NCBI RefSeq assembly: GCF_004217285.1
Contig: NZ_SHKS01000007.1
Span: 186,001 to 250,000 of the forward strand
DNA length: 64,000 bases
Reading direction: 5' to 3'
From: Streptomyces sp. BK239
Lineage (GTDB): Bacteria > Actinomycetota > Actinomycetes > Streptomycetales > Streptomycetaceae
This document shows positions 29,909-38,490 of this stretch, piece by piece. The translations under genes were made by a program, and so were the position numbers. The notes beneath the pieces were generated by a model. It was not told the origin of the DNA, did no database searches, and saw only the letters and a program-made list of their open reading frames with translations. Position 1 is the stretch's first letter. The number at the start of each line of letters is the position of its first letter.

Positions 29909-30771
29909 GATGCCTGGGCCCTTTCCTTCCTGTTCCTTGTGTCGATGAGGGCGTGCGGGCGCACGGAGAACGGGTCGTGGGCGCGCAGCATGGTGCGCAG
30001 GCCCGGTTCGACGGCGGAGATCCGCTCGACGGCGTCCCGGGCGTACAGCGACTCGGCGGGCACCGGGTACATGGCGGCCCGCCAGTCCTTGCCGCCGGCC
30101 AGCGCCGCGGCGCCGACATGGCCGTCGCACAGGGGCGCGTTGCGCACCGTCCAGCCGGCCGGGCGCCAGGACTCGGCGGCCTCGCCGAGGTAGTCGAGGT
30201 CGGCGGCGCGGGCGAGCCCGGTGCCGAGCCCCTTCAGGTAGGCCTCCTTCCGGGACCACAGCCGGGCGAAGGCCGTCTGCCGCCCGGCGGCGGGGAGCCG
30301 GGCGATCTCCTGGCGCTCGGCCGGGTGCAGCAGGGGCAGGCAGGCGTCGACGGTCTCCTGCGACGGCAGCGCCTGGACGTCGACGCCGACCCGGGCGCGG
30401 GCCACCGCGACCAGGGCGAGGCCGTGGCTGTGGGAGAGCGAGAACTGCGGGGCGCCCGGCAGGTCGACCAGCACCGGCCGGCCGTGCCGTTCCCCGCACT
30501 CCTCGCACCACTCCCGGCCGATGTTCAGCCGCCGGGGCTCCACGCCGGTGTACACCGACAGCACCCGGCGCAACCCCACATGGGCGGCGATGTACGTCTG
30601 CCGGTCGCCGGGCCGGCGGTAGGCGGCCGCGCGCCGCCGTTCGTCGGGGGCGAGTTCGCCGACCGGTACGTCACGCGGCGAGGCGGGGGACGGGAGCAGC
30701 CAGAGGTGCAGGTTCGACGGGCCCAGCTCCCTGGCCGGGTGCGGGCTGTTCGGTACGAGGGGGACGTTCAC
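29905..30771 (-). CDS. 4'-phosphopantetheinyl transferase (Sfp type)
   Basis: This 288-residue PPTase has the magnesium-binding VGVDVQ and WSRKEAYLKGLGTG motifs characteristic of Sfp-type enzymes, plus the usual N-terminal RRRAAAYRRPGDRQTYIAAH. It transfers phosphopantetheine from CoA onto the serine of the cluster ACP. The GTG at 30771 is chosen because AGGAG lies 6 nt upstream in the mRNA. Its place in the operon matches JadM of the jadomycin cluster. Confidence 0.9.
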
Positions 30772-30900
30772 GTACGGCTCCTGGTTCCGGTCGTGGGTGC
30801 CTGCGGTCGCTCTGCGGGAGCCGCCGGCCGCGTGGCGCGGTCCCGCGACCGCCGGCGTGAACCGGGGCGCGGTCACCGGGGCGGGTGCGGTGCCGAAGTC

Positions 30901-31779
30901 TCATGGCCCGTCCCGCTCCGGCAGGCACTCCTCGAAGAAGGCGAGTGCGCGCAGGTGGTAGGCACGGGCCGTGCGGCCCAGGCTGATGTTGTGCCCGGCG
31001 TCCGGCTGCCGGTCGACGACGACCCGTGGCGCGGCGCTCAGCCTCGTGCGCAGGTCGTCGAGGGTCTCGGTGTCGTGCCGCCACCACAGTTCGTGCTCGG
31101 CGAACGTCAGGCGCACGGGGACGCGTACGCGCGGGGCGAGCGCGTCGAACGCCTCCGGCCAGCCCGAGGCGCCGCGCAGCTCCTGTTCCGGGATGGGTTT
31201 CACCAGGTCGGCGCTGCGCTGGAAGGTGGCGGGCGGGTAGAGGCCGAGCCGGCCCCAGTTGTGGCGCCACCGGGCCCGGTCGGGGCCGGCGAGCAGTTCC
31301 GCGGAGCGCGGGGCGTAGCGGTGGCCGCAGCCGGAGATGTCGAGGCCCAGCAGATCGTCCGGCGGGGCTTCGGCGGCCAGGGTCAGGGCGAGCTTGCCGC
31401 CGAAGGAGTGGGCGAGCAGGAACGTGCCGGTGCCGACGGGATGCTCGGCGTGGAAGTGGTCGAGCCCGGCGCGCAGGACCCGGGCCTGTCCGGCGAGGTC
31501 CAGGCCTTCGGGGAGCCCGACGGCGGAGTCGCCGTAGCCGGGCCGGTCGACGGCGAGGACCGCGAACCCCAGGTGCGCTCCCAACGCGCACATGGAGGCG
31601 TCCGGCTGTGCCCCGCCGTCGAAGTACCCCGCGCTCATCCCGGCCCCGTGCAGCGCGACGACGGTGGCCCGCGGTGGCGTGTCCTGGGGCGCGCTCAGCA
31701 GGGCGGACAGAGTGTGCCCGGCGGCATTCAGGGTGATCCGCCGTACGCGGGGGCCGACGGTCGAGGGCGCGGTGGTCAT
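30901..31779 (-). CDS. alpha/beta hydrolase
   Basis: This 292-residue hydrolase has an oxyanion loop VVALHGAGMS, the nucleophile elbow HSFGGK (AHSFGG, serine in GxSxG variant), an aspartate region after FAEHELWW and a C-terminal GHNISLG histidine. It could hydrolyse a thioester or lactone of the polyketide, or act as a proofreading hydrolase. Its stop lies 4 nt downstream of the next gene's end, so it is in the same operon. No cluster homologue is certain. Confidence 0.82.
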   Translation of the reverse strand: MTTAPSTVGPRVRRITLNAAGHTLSALLSAPQDTPPRATVVALHGAGMSAGYFDGGAQPDASMCALGAHLGFAVLAVDRPGYGDSAVGLPEGLDLAGQARVLRAGLDHFHAEHPVGTGTFLLAHSFGGKLALTLAAEAPPDDLLGLDISGCGHRYAPRSAELLAGPDRARWRHNWGRLGLYPPATFQRSADLVKPIPEQELRGASGWPEAFDALAPRVRVPVRLTFAEHELWWRHDTETLDDLRTRLSAAPRVVVDRQPDAGHNISLGRTARAYHLRALAFFEECLPERDGP

Positions 31780-31783
31780 GGTG

Positions 31784-33355
31784 CTACGCCACCTCCGGAG
31801 TGCCGAACCAGCGGTGCAGGGCGATGACGAGACCGTCGATGCCGGCGGCCACCTCGGCCTCGGTCGGCTGGGGGACTTCGGAGGTCGCCGCGGCCGGCGG
31901 CTGCGGGGCTGCGGCGTGCGGGTCGGCCATCGTGCGGGAGTCCTTTCCTCCGGCGGCCCAGGCCACGTGGCCGTCCGGGCGTACGAGCAGGGCGGTCGCG
32001 CCCGAGAAGACCCCGGTGCTCTCGGGGGTGGCCGTGACGACCGTGACGCGGTCGTTCCACCGGGCGGCGTTCGCACGGAGGTCCGGGTCGTCGGTGAGAT
32101 CGAGCAGGACGCCCCGGGCCGGGTGCAGCAGGTCCGTCGTGGTGGTCCGCGTGCCGTCGGCGAGCGTCAGCGGGCGTGGGGGCAGGCGCCGGCCGAGGAG
32201 GGGGTGGGCGCCGGGGGCGAGGTCGTAGGCGATGTCGAGGTGGCTGACGACACCGGCCAGCAGGCGGCGGACCTCCTCCAGTCGCATCAGCTCGCCGAAG
32301 ACCTTGCGCACCGGGTCGGCCTCGGCTCCCCCGAGGAAGATCACGCCCTGCGCGCGGGTGTTCATCAGCAGCCGGGCGCCGACGGGGTGCCGTTCGTCGT
32401 GGTAGGTGTCGAGGAGCGCGTCGGGCAGGTCCCCGCGGACCACCGCGGCCAGTTTCCAGCCGAGGTTGACCGCGTCCTGCACGCCCGTGCTGAGCCCCTG
32501 GCCGCCGGCCGGGAGATGGACGTGCGCGGCGTCCCCGGCGAGCAGCACCCTGCCCCTGCGGTAGGCGGAGACCTGCCGGGTGGCGTCCGTGAAGGAGCTG
32601 ACCCAGTCGGCGCCGCCGCCGGCCAGCGACTCGCCGGTGATGCGCTCCCAGGCGGCCGCGACCTCGTCGAACCCGACCGTGCGCGGCCGGTCGTCGGCGG
32701 GCGTGCCGTCCTCGCACACGATGATCCGGTCGACGCCCGGCGCCAGCGGCGCGGCCATCACCATGCCGTTCTCCAGCCGCTCCCCCAGGAAGCGGGGGCG
32801 GATGTCGCAGCCGGTGACGTCGGCCAGGTACATCAGGCGCGTGGCCGGCAGCCCGGGGAAGTCGAAGCCGGCCGCCTTGCGCACGACGCTCTGCCCGCCG
32901 TCGCAGCCCACCAGGTACGCGCCGCGCACCCGTTGTTCGCCCTCGGGCGTGGCCACCACGATCTCGACGCCGTCCCCGTCGTCGGCGAGCTTGGTCAGCT
33001 CCCAGCCCCGCCGTATGTCCGCGCCCAGCTCGCCGGCCCACTGCTCCAGGACGGCCTCGGTCTGCGACTGCGGGATGCCGCGCGCGCCGAAGTGGGCGTC
33101 CTGGAGGACGGTGTAGTCGAACTGCACGCCGCCGAAGTGGCCCATCGGGCTCTTCTCCGGCGTGCCGAACCGCGGCAGCAGCCCGCGCTGGTCGAACACC
33201 TCCATCGCGCGGGCCGTGAATCCGAGCCCCCGGGACTGCCCGGTCGGCTCCGCCAGTCTCTCCACGACGACGACCCGGGCGCCGCCCAGCCGCAGTTCCC
33301 CGGCGAGCATGAGGCCCGTCGGCCCCGCGCCGACGACGATCACATCCGTGTCCAC
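31784..33355 (-). CDS. PgaE/JadF-like FAD aromatic monooxygenase
   Basis: This 523-residue flavoprotein of the PHBH class has the FAD motif GAGPTG (9-14), SRGLGFTARAMEVFDQRGLLPRFG, the second FAD motif GDAAHVHLPAGGQG and a thioredoxin-like C-terminal domain. The sequence closely follows angucycline oxygenases PgaE/JadF, which hydroxylate C-12 and act on the ring system. Unlike them it carries an Ala/Pro-rich insert of about 30 residues just before the last helix (about residues 475-505). GTG start with AGGGA 7 nt upstream. Confidence 0.88.
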   Translation of the reverse strand: MDTDVIVVGAGPTGLMLAGELRLGGARVVVVERLAEPTGQSRGLGFTARAMEVFDQRGLLPRFGTPEKSPMGHFGGVQFDYTVLQDAHFGARGIPQSQTEAVLEQWAGELGADIRRGWELTKLADDGDGVEIVVATPEGEQRVRGAYLVGCDGGQSVVRKAAGFDFPGLPATRLMYLADVTGCDIRPRFLGERLENGMVMAAPLAPGVDRIIVCEDGTPADDRPRTVGFDEVAAAWERITGESLAGGGADWVSSFTDATRQVSAYRRGRVLLAGDAAHVHLPAGGQGLSTGVQDAVNLGWKLAAVVRGDLPDALLDTYHDERHPVGARLLMNTRAQGVIFLGGAEADPVRKVFGELMRLEEVRRLLAGVVSHLDIAYDLAPGAHPLLGRRLPPRPLTLADGTRTTTTDLLHPARGVLLDLTDDPDLRANAARWNDRVTVVTATPESTGVFSGATALLVRPDGHVAWAAGGKDSRTMADPHAAAPQPPAAATSEVPQPTEAEVAAGIDGLVIALHRWFGTPEVA

Positions 33356-33443
33356 AGCGCTTCCCTCTCTGAGCCTCGCTGAAAAATGTCGAGTCCTGTG
33401 ACGGCAGGACCGGCCGCTCGCGGCGTCCTGCCGTGCGTGTCCG

Positions 33444-34940
33444 TCACAACCCGGGGTCGGGCCGCCCGAACCAGTGGCGGAACGCCGCAGTCGCCGCCCA
33501 CGGGTCCGAGCCCGCCCAGGCGACATGGCCGTCAGGGCGGACCAGCAGCCCCTCGGCGCCGTGCAGCGGCTCGGCGGCGTCCGGTCGTACCGCCACCGAG
33601 GTGACCCGGTCCGACCAGACCTTGCCGAGCCAGCGCAGTTCGGCCCGGGCCGAGTCGGAGACGATCAGCAGTCCCCGGCCGTCCCGCAGCGACATCGCGA
33701 CCTCGACCAGGCCGTCCGGCGTGGGCAGCGCGCTGAGCGGGAGCCGTGCGCCGAGCAGTGGATGGGCGCCGCCACCCGTGGGGTACCGGACGTCGAGCCC
33801 GGTGATCATCGCCGCGAGGTGGTCCCGCGCGGGTCCCGCGGCGATGAGTTCGGCGAGCAGGGTGCGCGCCGCCTCCACCTCCGGCCCGCCGAGCAGCAGG
33901 AGCGCCTGGGCCCTGATGTTGGCGAGCACCCGGCGTCCCACCTCGCGCCGCTCGTCGTCGTAGGTGTCGAGCAGCCCCTGCGGGCTCCGGCCGCGCGCCA
34001 CCGCGGCCAGCTTCCAGCCGAGGTTGGCTGCGTCCTGGAGGCCCAGGTTGAGGGCCTGTCCGCCGCTCGGCATCTGGCGGTGGGCGGCGTCCCCGGCGAA
34101 CAGCACCCGCCCGTGGCGGTACCGCTCCAGCTGCTGGTTGGCGTCCCCGAAGGCGTTGAGCCACACCGGGCGCCCGGCGCCGAGGTCCTCGCCGGTGACC
34201 TGCCGCCACGCGTCGAGGACCTCGGTGAACGCCGGCGGTCCCGTCCGCCGCCGGGCCGGGCGGCCGAACACGTGCACCATCACCCGGGTCACCCCGCCGG
34301 GCATCCGCGCGGCGATCGCCAGCCCGTGCTCCCGTCGCTCGAAACGCCGGTTCGGGATGTCGATCCCGGCGATGTCCGCCCGCAGCAGCTCCCGCCCCGC
34401 CGGGGCGCCGGGGAAGGCCGCTCCGGTCAGCCGCCGTACGGTGCTGTCCTCGCCGTCGCAGGCGACGACGTACGCCGCGCGCAGCCGCCGTACGCCGTCC
34501 GGGGTGTCGGCCGTGATCTCCACGTGCCCGTCCTCACGGCCGTCGTGCGGGCTGAGTTCGCGCACCTCCCAGCCGCGCCGGATGTCGGCCCCGAGGGCCG
34601 TGGCCCAGTCCTGGAGGAGTTCCTCGGTCCTGGTCTGGGGCACCTTCCACTGGCCCGAGTACGGGCCGGGCATGGTCAGGTCCATCGGCACGCCGCCGAA
34701 GTGGCCGCGTGGCTCGCGCGGCGGGTCGCCGAGCGCGTCCAGCAGCCCGCGGCAGTCGAACAGCTCCACCGTGCGGGCGTGCAGCGTGGAGGCGCGGGAC
34801 TCCGTGGTGGGGGTGCGCAGCCGTTCCAGTACGACGACGTCGGCGCCGCCGAGGCGGAGCTCGCCGGCGAGGAACAGGCCGACGGGGCCCGCCCCCACCA
34901 CGACGACCCGGGCGGCGGCCTGGGAGGTGTCGGTGGCCAT
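33444..34940 (-). CDS. FAD aromatic monooxygenase (PHBH class, JadH-like position)
   Basis: This 498-residue paralogue of the next gene has GAGPVG, ESRASTLHARTVELFDCRGLL, GDAAHRQMPSGGQALNLG and a thioredoxin-like C-terminus. It differs in the substrate loop (SGQWKVPQTRTEELL). In jadomycin-type clusters a second such oxygenase (JadH) dehydrates and hydroxylates the angucyclinone. Its start lies 2 nt after the aromatase/cyclase gene stop. Confidence 0.86.
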   Translation of the reverse strand: MATDTSQAAARVVVVGAGPVGLFLAGELRLGGADVVVLERLRTPTTESRASTLHARTVELFDCRGLLDALGDPPREPRGHFGGVPMDLTMPGPYSGQWKVPQTRTEELLQDWATALGADIRRGWEVRELSPHDGREDGHVEITADTPDGVRRLRAAYVVACDGEDSTVRRLTGAAFPGAPAGRELLRADIAGIDIPNRRFERREHGLAIAARMPGGVTRVMVHVFGRPARRRTGPPAFTEVLDAWRQVTGEDLGAGRPVWLNAFGDANQQLERYRHGRVLFAGDAAHRQMPSGGQALNLGLQDAANLGWKLAAVARGRSPQGLLDTYDDERREVGRRVLANIRAQALLLLGGPEVEAARTLLAELIAAGPARDHLAAMITGLDVRYPTGGGAHPLLGARLPLSALPTPDGLVEVAMSLRDGRGLLIVSDSARAELRWLGKVWSDRVTSVAVRPDAAEPLHGAEGLLVRPDGHVAWAGSDPWAATAAFRHWFGRPDPGL

Positions 34941-34942
34941 GG

Positions 34943-35893
34943 TCAGCGGCTCTTCTCCGCGTGGTCCCTGGCGTGGCCCAGCGTGGCACGGCTGTTGGTG
35001 CTCAGTGCGCCCTGGACGTACTCGCGGGCGTCCTCGACGGTCGCGTCGGGGCCGAGGATCCGCTGGATGTTGTCCGGGTTGAGCACGACCGTGTGCTGCG
35101 AGGTGGCGGCGACCCCGCGCGGGTACTCCTCGAACGTCCACAGTCCGGTGTGCAGGGTCATCAGGGCCGGCAGGGTGACCTGCTTGTAGGCGATCGCGCG
35201 GTGCGGGAAGGTCACCCGGTACGACTTCGTGGTGTGCGTCGAGCCGTCCTTGGCCCGGGTGTCCATCTCCAGCTCCTGGAGGCCGGGCGTGGGCTCCTCG
35301 AACCGGACGCGGGCCACGTGCGGCAGCCTGTCCACCCAGCGGTCGGCCTCGTTGACGAAGTCGTAGACGTCCTTCGCCGAGCCCTCGATCAGAACGGTGT
35401 CCTCGAAGGAGAAGGTCAGCTCACGCGTCGCGTGGGCCCGCTCGACGTTCTCCTTCAGGGCGGCCAGCTCCGAACGGGAGTTGCGGTCGACGGCGTCGTC
35501 GATCCAGGCGAGGCCCTCGGGATCGTCGTCGACGGCGCGGTAGTCGTGCAGCAGCCGTACCAGCGAGTCGCCGCCCGGCAGCTCCTCGATCACCCAGGTG
35601 CCGCCCATGGCGGCGACCGGGGGCGCGGAGACCTCCTGGCGGAAGGTGATCCGGCGGTTGTCGGGGTCCAGGGTGCGGTGCGAGGTCCAGCTCTTGGGGG
35701 CGCCGCCCGCGGTGGCCCAGATGCGGATGCGCTCCTCGCGCTCGCCCTTCTCCAGGTGGTCCACGTGGATGGTGGGCGGGAAGATCCGCGGCCAGTTCTC
35801 CACTTCCGCGATCAGGCGGTAGACGGCGTCGGCGGGGGCCGAGACGGTGATCTCGTGCGCCACCTCGCGGGTCGTTGCTTCCGTCGTGGTCAC
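34943..35893 (-). CDS. two-domain polyketide aromatase/cyclase
   Basis: This 316-residue protein is a tandem of two START/SRPBCC (Bet v1-like) domains, with VAHEITVSAPADAVYRLIAEVENWPR opening the first and TVLIEGSAKDVYDFVNEADRWVDRLPH the second. Didomain ARO/CYCs (JadD, LanL type) close and aromatise the first ring of C9-reduced polyketides. It follows the ketoreductase and precedes two oxygenases. The GTG at 35893 with GAAGAGGA upstream is the start; no ATG fits. Confidence 0.9.
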   Translation of the reverse strand: MTTTEATTREVAHEITVSAPADAVYRLIAEVENWPRIFPPTIHVDHLEKGEREERIRIWATAGGAPKSWTSHRTLDPDNRRITFRQEVSAPPVAAMGGTWVIEELPGGDSLVRLLHDYRAVDDDPEGLAWIDDAVDRNSRSELAALKENVERAHATRELTFSFEDTVLIEGSAKDVYDFVNEADRWVDRLPHVARVRFEEPTPGLQELEMDTRAKDGSTHTTKSYRVTFPHRAIAYKQVTLPALMTLHTGLWTFEEYPRGVAATSQHTVVLNPDNIQRILGPDATVEDAREYVQGALSTNSRATLGHARDHAEKSR

Positions 35894-35957
35894 GTCCTTG
35901 TCCTCTTCTTCGTCGGGTGGTTGCTTCGGGTGCGCCGGGTCCGGGGTGCGGGCCGGG

Positions 35958-36746
35958 TCAGAAGTTGCCGAGGCCGCCGCAGACGTTGATCGCCTGAGCG
36001 GTGACCGAGGCGGCGGTGTCGGAGGCGAGGTAACCGACCATCCCGGCGACCTCCTCGGGCGTGGAGTAGCGGCCGAGCGGGATCTTGGCCTGGAACTTCT
36101 CGAGGATCGCGTCCTCGGTGGTGTCGTAGGCGGCGGCGTAGCCCTGGCGGACCCGCTGGGCCATGGGGGTCTCGACGTAGCCTGGGCAGACGGCGTTGAC
36201 CGTGACACCGGTCGGCGCGAGCTCGTTGCCGAGGGCCTTGGTGAAGCCGACGACGCCGTGCTTGGAGGCGGAGTACGGGGCGCCGAGGACCACGCCCTGC
36301 TTGCCGGCGGTGGACGCGATGTTGATGATCCGGCCCCAGCCGCGCTCGCGCATGCCGCCGGTGGTGAGCACCTCCCGGGTCATCCGGAAGACGCTGTTCA
36401 GGTTGGTGTCGATGACGTCGTCCCACAGCTCGTCCGCGAGGTCGGCGGTCACCCCGCCGCCGCTGCGGCCGGCGTTGTTGACGAGGACGTCGACGGGGCC
36501 GAAGCGGTCGACGGCGGCCTGCACGAAGTCACGGACCGCGTCCCGCGAGCGCACGTCCACGACGGCGCCGTCGGCCTCGATGCCTTCTTCCTGGAGCTGC
36601 TTGACCGTCGCGGCCACGTTGTCGGCGTCGCGCGCGCCGATGAACACGCGGTGCCCGTCGGAGCCCAGCCGGCGGGCGGCCGCCAGGCCGATGCCACTGG
36701 TGGCTCCGGTGATCAGTGCGACCCGCTGCGTCTGCTGCTGCGGCAT
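35958..36746 (-). CDS. polyketide C9 ketoreductase (ActIII-type SDR)
   Basis: This 262-residue SDR has TGATSGIG (13-20), an active-site YSASKHG and the polyketide ketoreductase signature NNAGRSGGGVTADLADELWD, plus VNAVCPGYVETPMA. In ActIII the corresponding motif is PGG; here it is SGG, a change common among angucycline enzymes. It reduces the C9 keto group of the nascent decaketide. A 163-nt spacer with unusual composition separates it from the ACP gene. Confidence 0.92.
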   Translation of the reverse strand: MPQQQTQRVALITGATSGIGLAAARRLGSDGHRVFIGARDADNVAATVKQLQEEGIEADGAVVDVRSRDAVRDFVQAAVDRFGPVDVLVNNAGRSGGGVTADLADELWDDVIDTNLNSVFRMTREVLTTGGMRERGWGRIINIASTAGKQGVVLGAPYSASKHGVVGFTKALGNELAPTGVTVNAVCPGYVETPMAQRVRQGYAAAYDTTEDAILEKFQAKIPLGRYSTPEEVAGMVGYLASDTAASVTAQAINVCGGLGNF

Positions 36747-36786
36747 GCTCTTTCAACTCCTCTGCGTGAAGGACTGCGTGGAGCGT

Positions 36787-36865
36787 GGGGGGACAAGGGG
36801 AAGGGGGGAGTGGGGGGCGTGGGGGGGTGCCGCCGCCGGTCCGGTGGGGGTGGGTCCGGCGGCGG
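36787..36865 (-). other. C-rich mRNA tract and hairpin between ACP and ketoreductase genes
   Basis: On the plus strand the interval 36787-36828 has five runs of four to seven G separated by short spacers, which is a potential G-quadruplex in DNA or a C-rich run in mRNA. It is followed by a stem CCGCCGCCGG (36830-36839) / CCGGCGGCGG (36856-36865) with a 16-nt loop. No gene fits the 163-nt interval 36747-36909. It may lower read-through or set ACP/ketoreductase ratios. Confidence 0.5.
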
Positions 36866-36909
36866 ATCACAGGCGGGCGGGGAGCCGATGTCCCGGGTGT
36901 GGCGGAGTG

Positions 36910-37185
36910 TCAGGCGGCGGCCTGCGTCCCGTCCTCCAGATGGGCGTTGACCGCGTCGATGAGGGAGCGCGGGGTGTTGCTCTCCGACAGGACGTCGTCG
37001 TCCAGGACGATGCCGTACTCACGCTCGATGCGGCCGCCGGTCTCGAGCAGTGCCAGCGACTCGTAGCCGAGGTGCTCGAAGTCCTCGTCGAGGATGTCGC
37101 CGTCGAGGTCGACGGTCTCCTCGGCGCCGGCGCCCTCGATCAGGATGCGCTTGAGGTCGTCGAGGGTGAAGGCTTGCGTTTCCAC
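36910..37185 (-). CDS. acyl carrier protein of the type II polyketide synthase
   Basis: This 91-residue ACP has phosphopantetheine attachment serine S43 in HLGYESLALLE, and an ActI-type C-terminal helix (NTPRSLIDAVNAHL). It is the carrier for the growing polyketide and would be activated by the cluster PPTase. GTG start with GAGGA 7 nt upstream. It lies between KS-beta and ketoreductase, as in jad/alp clusters. Confidence 0.95.
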   Translation of the reverse strand: METQAFTLDDLKRILIEGAGAEETVDLDGDILDEDFEHLGYESLALLETGGRIEREYGIVLDDDVLSESNTPRSLIDAVNAHLEDGTQAAA

Positions 37186-37202
37186 GTGTGTTCCTCTCAC
37201 GT

Positions 37203-37260
37203 CGTGTTCGTGTTCGTGTTCGTGTTCGGTGTCGGTGTTCGTCGGTGTTCGGTGTCGGTG
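37203..37260. repeat. GTGTTC tandem repeat between ACP and KS-beta genes
   Basis: Four uninterrupted copies of GTGTTC (about 37204-37228), continued by degenerate GGTGTC/GGTGTTC copies to 37260. This simple-sequence tract fills most of the 93-nt gap between the KS-beta stop and the ACP ribosome site. Confidence 0.7.
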
Positions 37261-37278
37261 GCGCGGTGGGTCCGGCGG

Positions 37279-38490
37279 TCAGGCCACCGCCCGTACGACC
37301 GCCGCCGAGTTGAAGCCGCCGTGGCCGCGGGCGAGCACGAGCGCCGTCCGCAGCTCGCCCGTGCGCGGCCGGTCGACGACCAGGTCGAGCCGGTAGTCGG
37401 GGGACGGCGTCACGTGCACCGTCGGCGGGATCACCCCGTCACGTATGGACAGGAACGCGGTGGCCAGGTCCAGCGGCGCAGCGCCCGAGTAGAGGCGGCC
37501 CGTCATCGTCTTCGGCGCGGTGACCGGGACGCCCCTCGGTCCGAACAGTGCCGTGATCGCCTCCGCCTCGATCCGGTCGCGCTCGGGGTCGGCCGCCGCG
37601 TCGCAGAACACGACGTCCACCTGCTCGGCCGCCAACCCGGCGTCCGCCAGGGCGAGTTCGATCGCCCGGCGCAGGCCCGGCGGCCGCTCACCGCCCGGCG
37701 CGGGGTCGAACGTCGCGGCGTACCCGGCGATCTCGCCGTAGATCCGCGCGCCGCGCGAGCGCGCCGACTCCTCCGACTCCATGACGAGCAGCGCACCGCC
37801 CTCTCCGGGCACGTAGCCGTCGGCCGCCCGGTCGAAGGGCAGATACGCCTGGCTGGGCTCCTCGCGTGTGCTCAGCCGCTGCGCGGCGAGCTGGGCGACC
37901 CAGCCCCACGGGCAGATGGAGGCGTCCACGGCTCCGGAGACCACGACCGCGGTCCCCTTGCGGATCTGCCGGCGTGCCTGCGCCACCGCGTCCAGACCGC
38001 CGGCCTGGTCGCTGACGACCACGCTGCTCGGGCCCTTCATGCCGTGCCGGATGGAGATCTGGCCGCTGTTGACCGCGTAGAACCAGGCGAACGACTGATA
38101 GGCGCTGACGTACTGACTGCCCTGGCTCCACAGCGCCTGAAGCTCGCCCTGGCCGAACTCGAAGCCGCCCGACGAACTCGCCGTGACCACGCCCATGCTG
38201 GACTCGGGCAGCTCCTGCGGCCGTATCCCGGCGTCCTCGAGCGCCCAGTCGGCGGCGACCAGCGCCAGCCGGGTCATCCGGTCGGTCTGCGGCAGCAGCC
38301 GGCTCGGCAGGTACTCCTCGGCCGCGAAGCCGGGGATCTCACCGGCCAGCCGCGCCGGGTACTGCGACGGGTCGAAGCGGGTGATCCGCCCGATGCCGCT
38401 CTTGCCGGCGAGCGTGGCCTCCCAGTAGTCCTGGACGCCGAGGCCGTTGGGGGCCGTGATGCCCAGCCCTGTCACCACCACCGCGGTCAT
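37279..38490 (-). CDS. type II polyketide KS-beta (chain length factor)
   Basis: This 403-residue ketosynthase-like subunit has the active cysteine replaced by glutamine, Q162 in SDQAGG, the hallmark of chain length factors, and GHGGFNSAA at the C-terminus. It forms a heterodimer with KS-alpha and sets chain length, presumably decaketide as in angucyclines. Its start overlaps the KS-alpha stop by the usual ATGA (38487-38490). Confidence 0.96.
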   Translation of the reverse strand: MTAVVVTGLGITAPNGLGVQDYWEATLAGKSGIGRITRFDPSQYPARLAGEIPGFAAEEYLPSRLLPQTDRMTRLALVAADWALEDAGIRPQELPESSMGVVTASSSGGFEFGQGELQALWSQGSQYVSAYQSFAWFYAVNSGQISIRHGMKGPSSVVVSDQAGGLDAVAQARRQIRKGTAVVVSGAVDASICPWGWVAQLAAQRLSTREEPSQAYLPFDRAADGYVPGEGGALLVMESEESARSRGARIYGEIAGYAATFDPAPGGERPPGLRRAIELALADAGLAAEQVDVVFCDAAADPERDRIEAEAITALFGPRGVPVTAPKTMTGRLYSGAAPLDLATAFLSIRDGVIPPTVHVTPSPDYRLDLVVDRPRTGELRTALVLARGHGGFNSAAVVRAVA

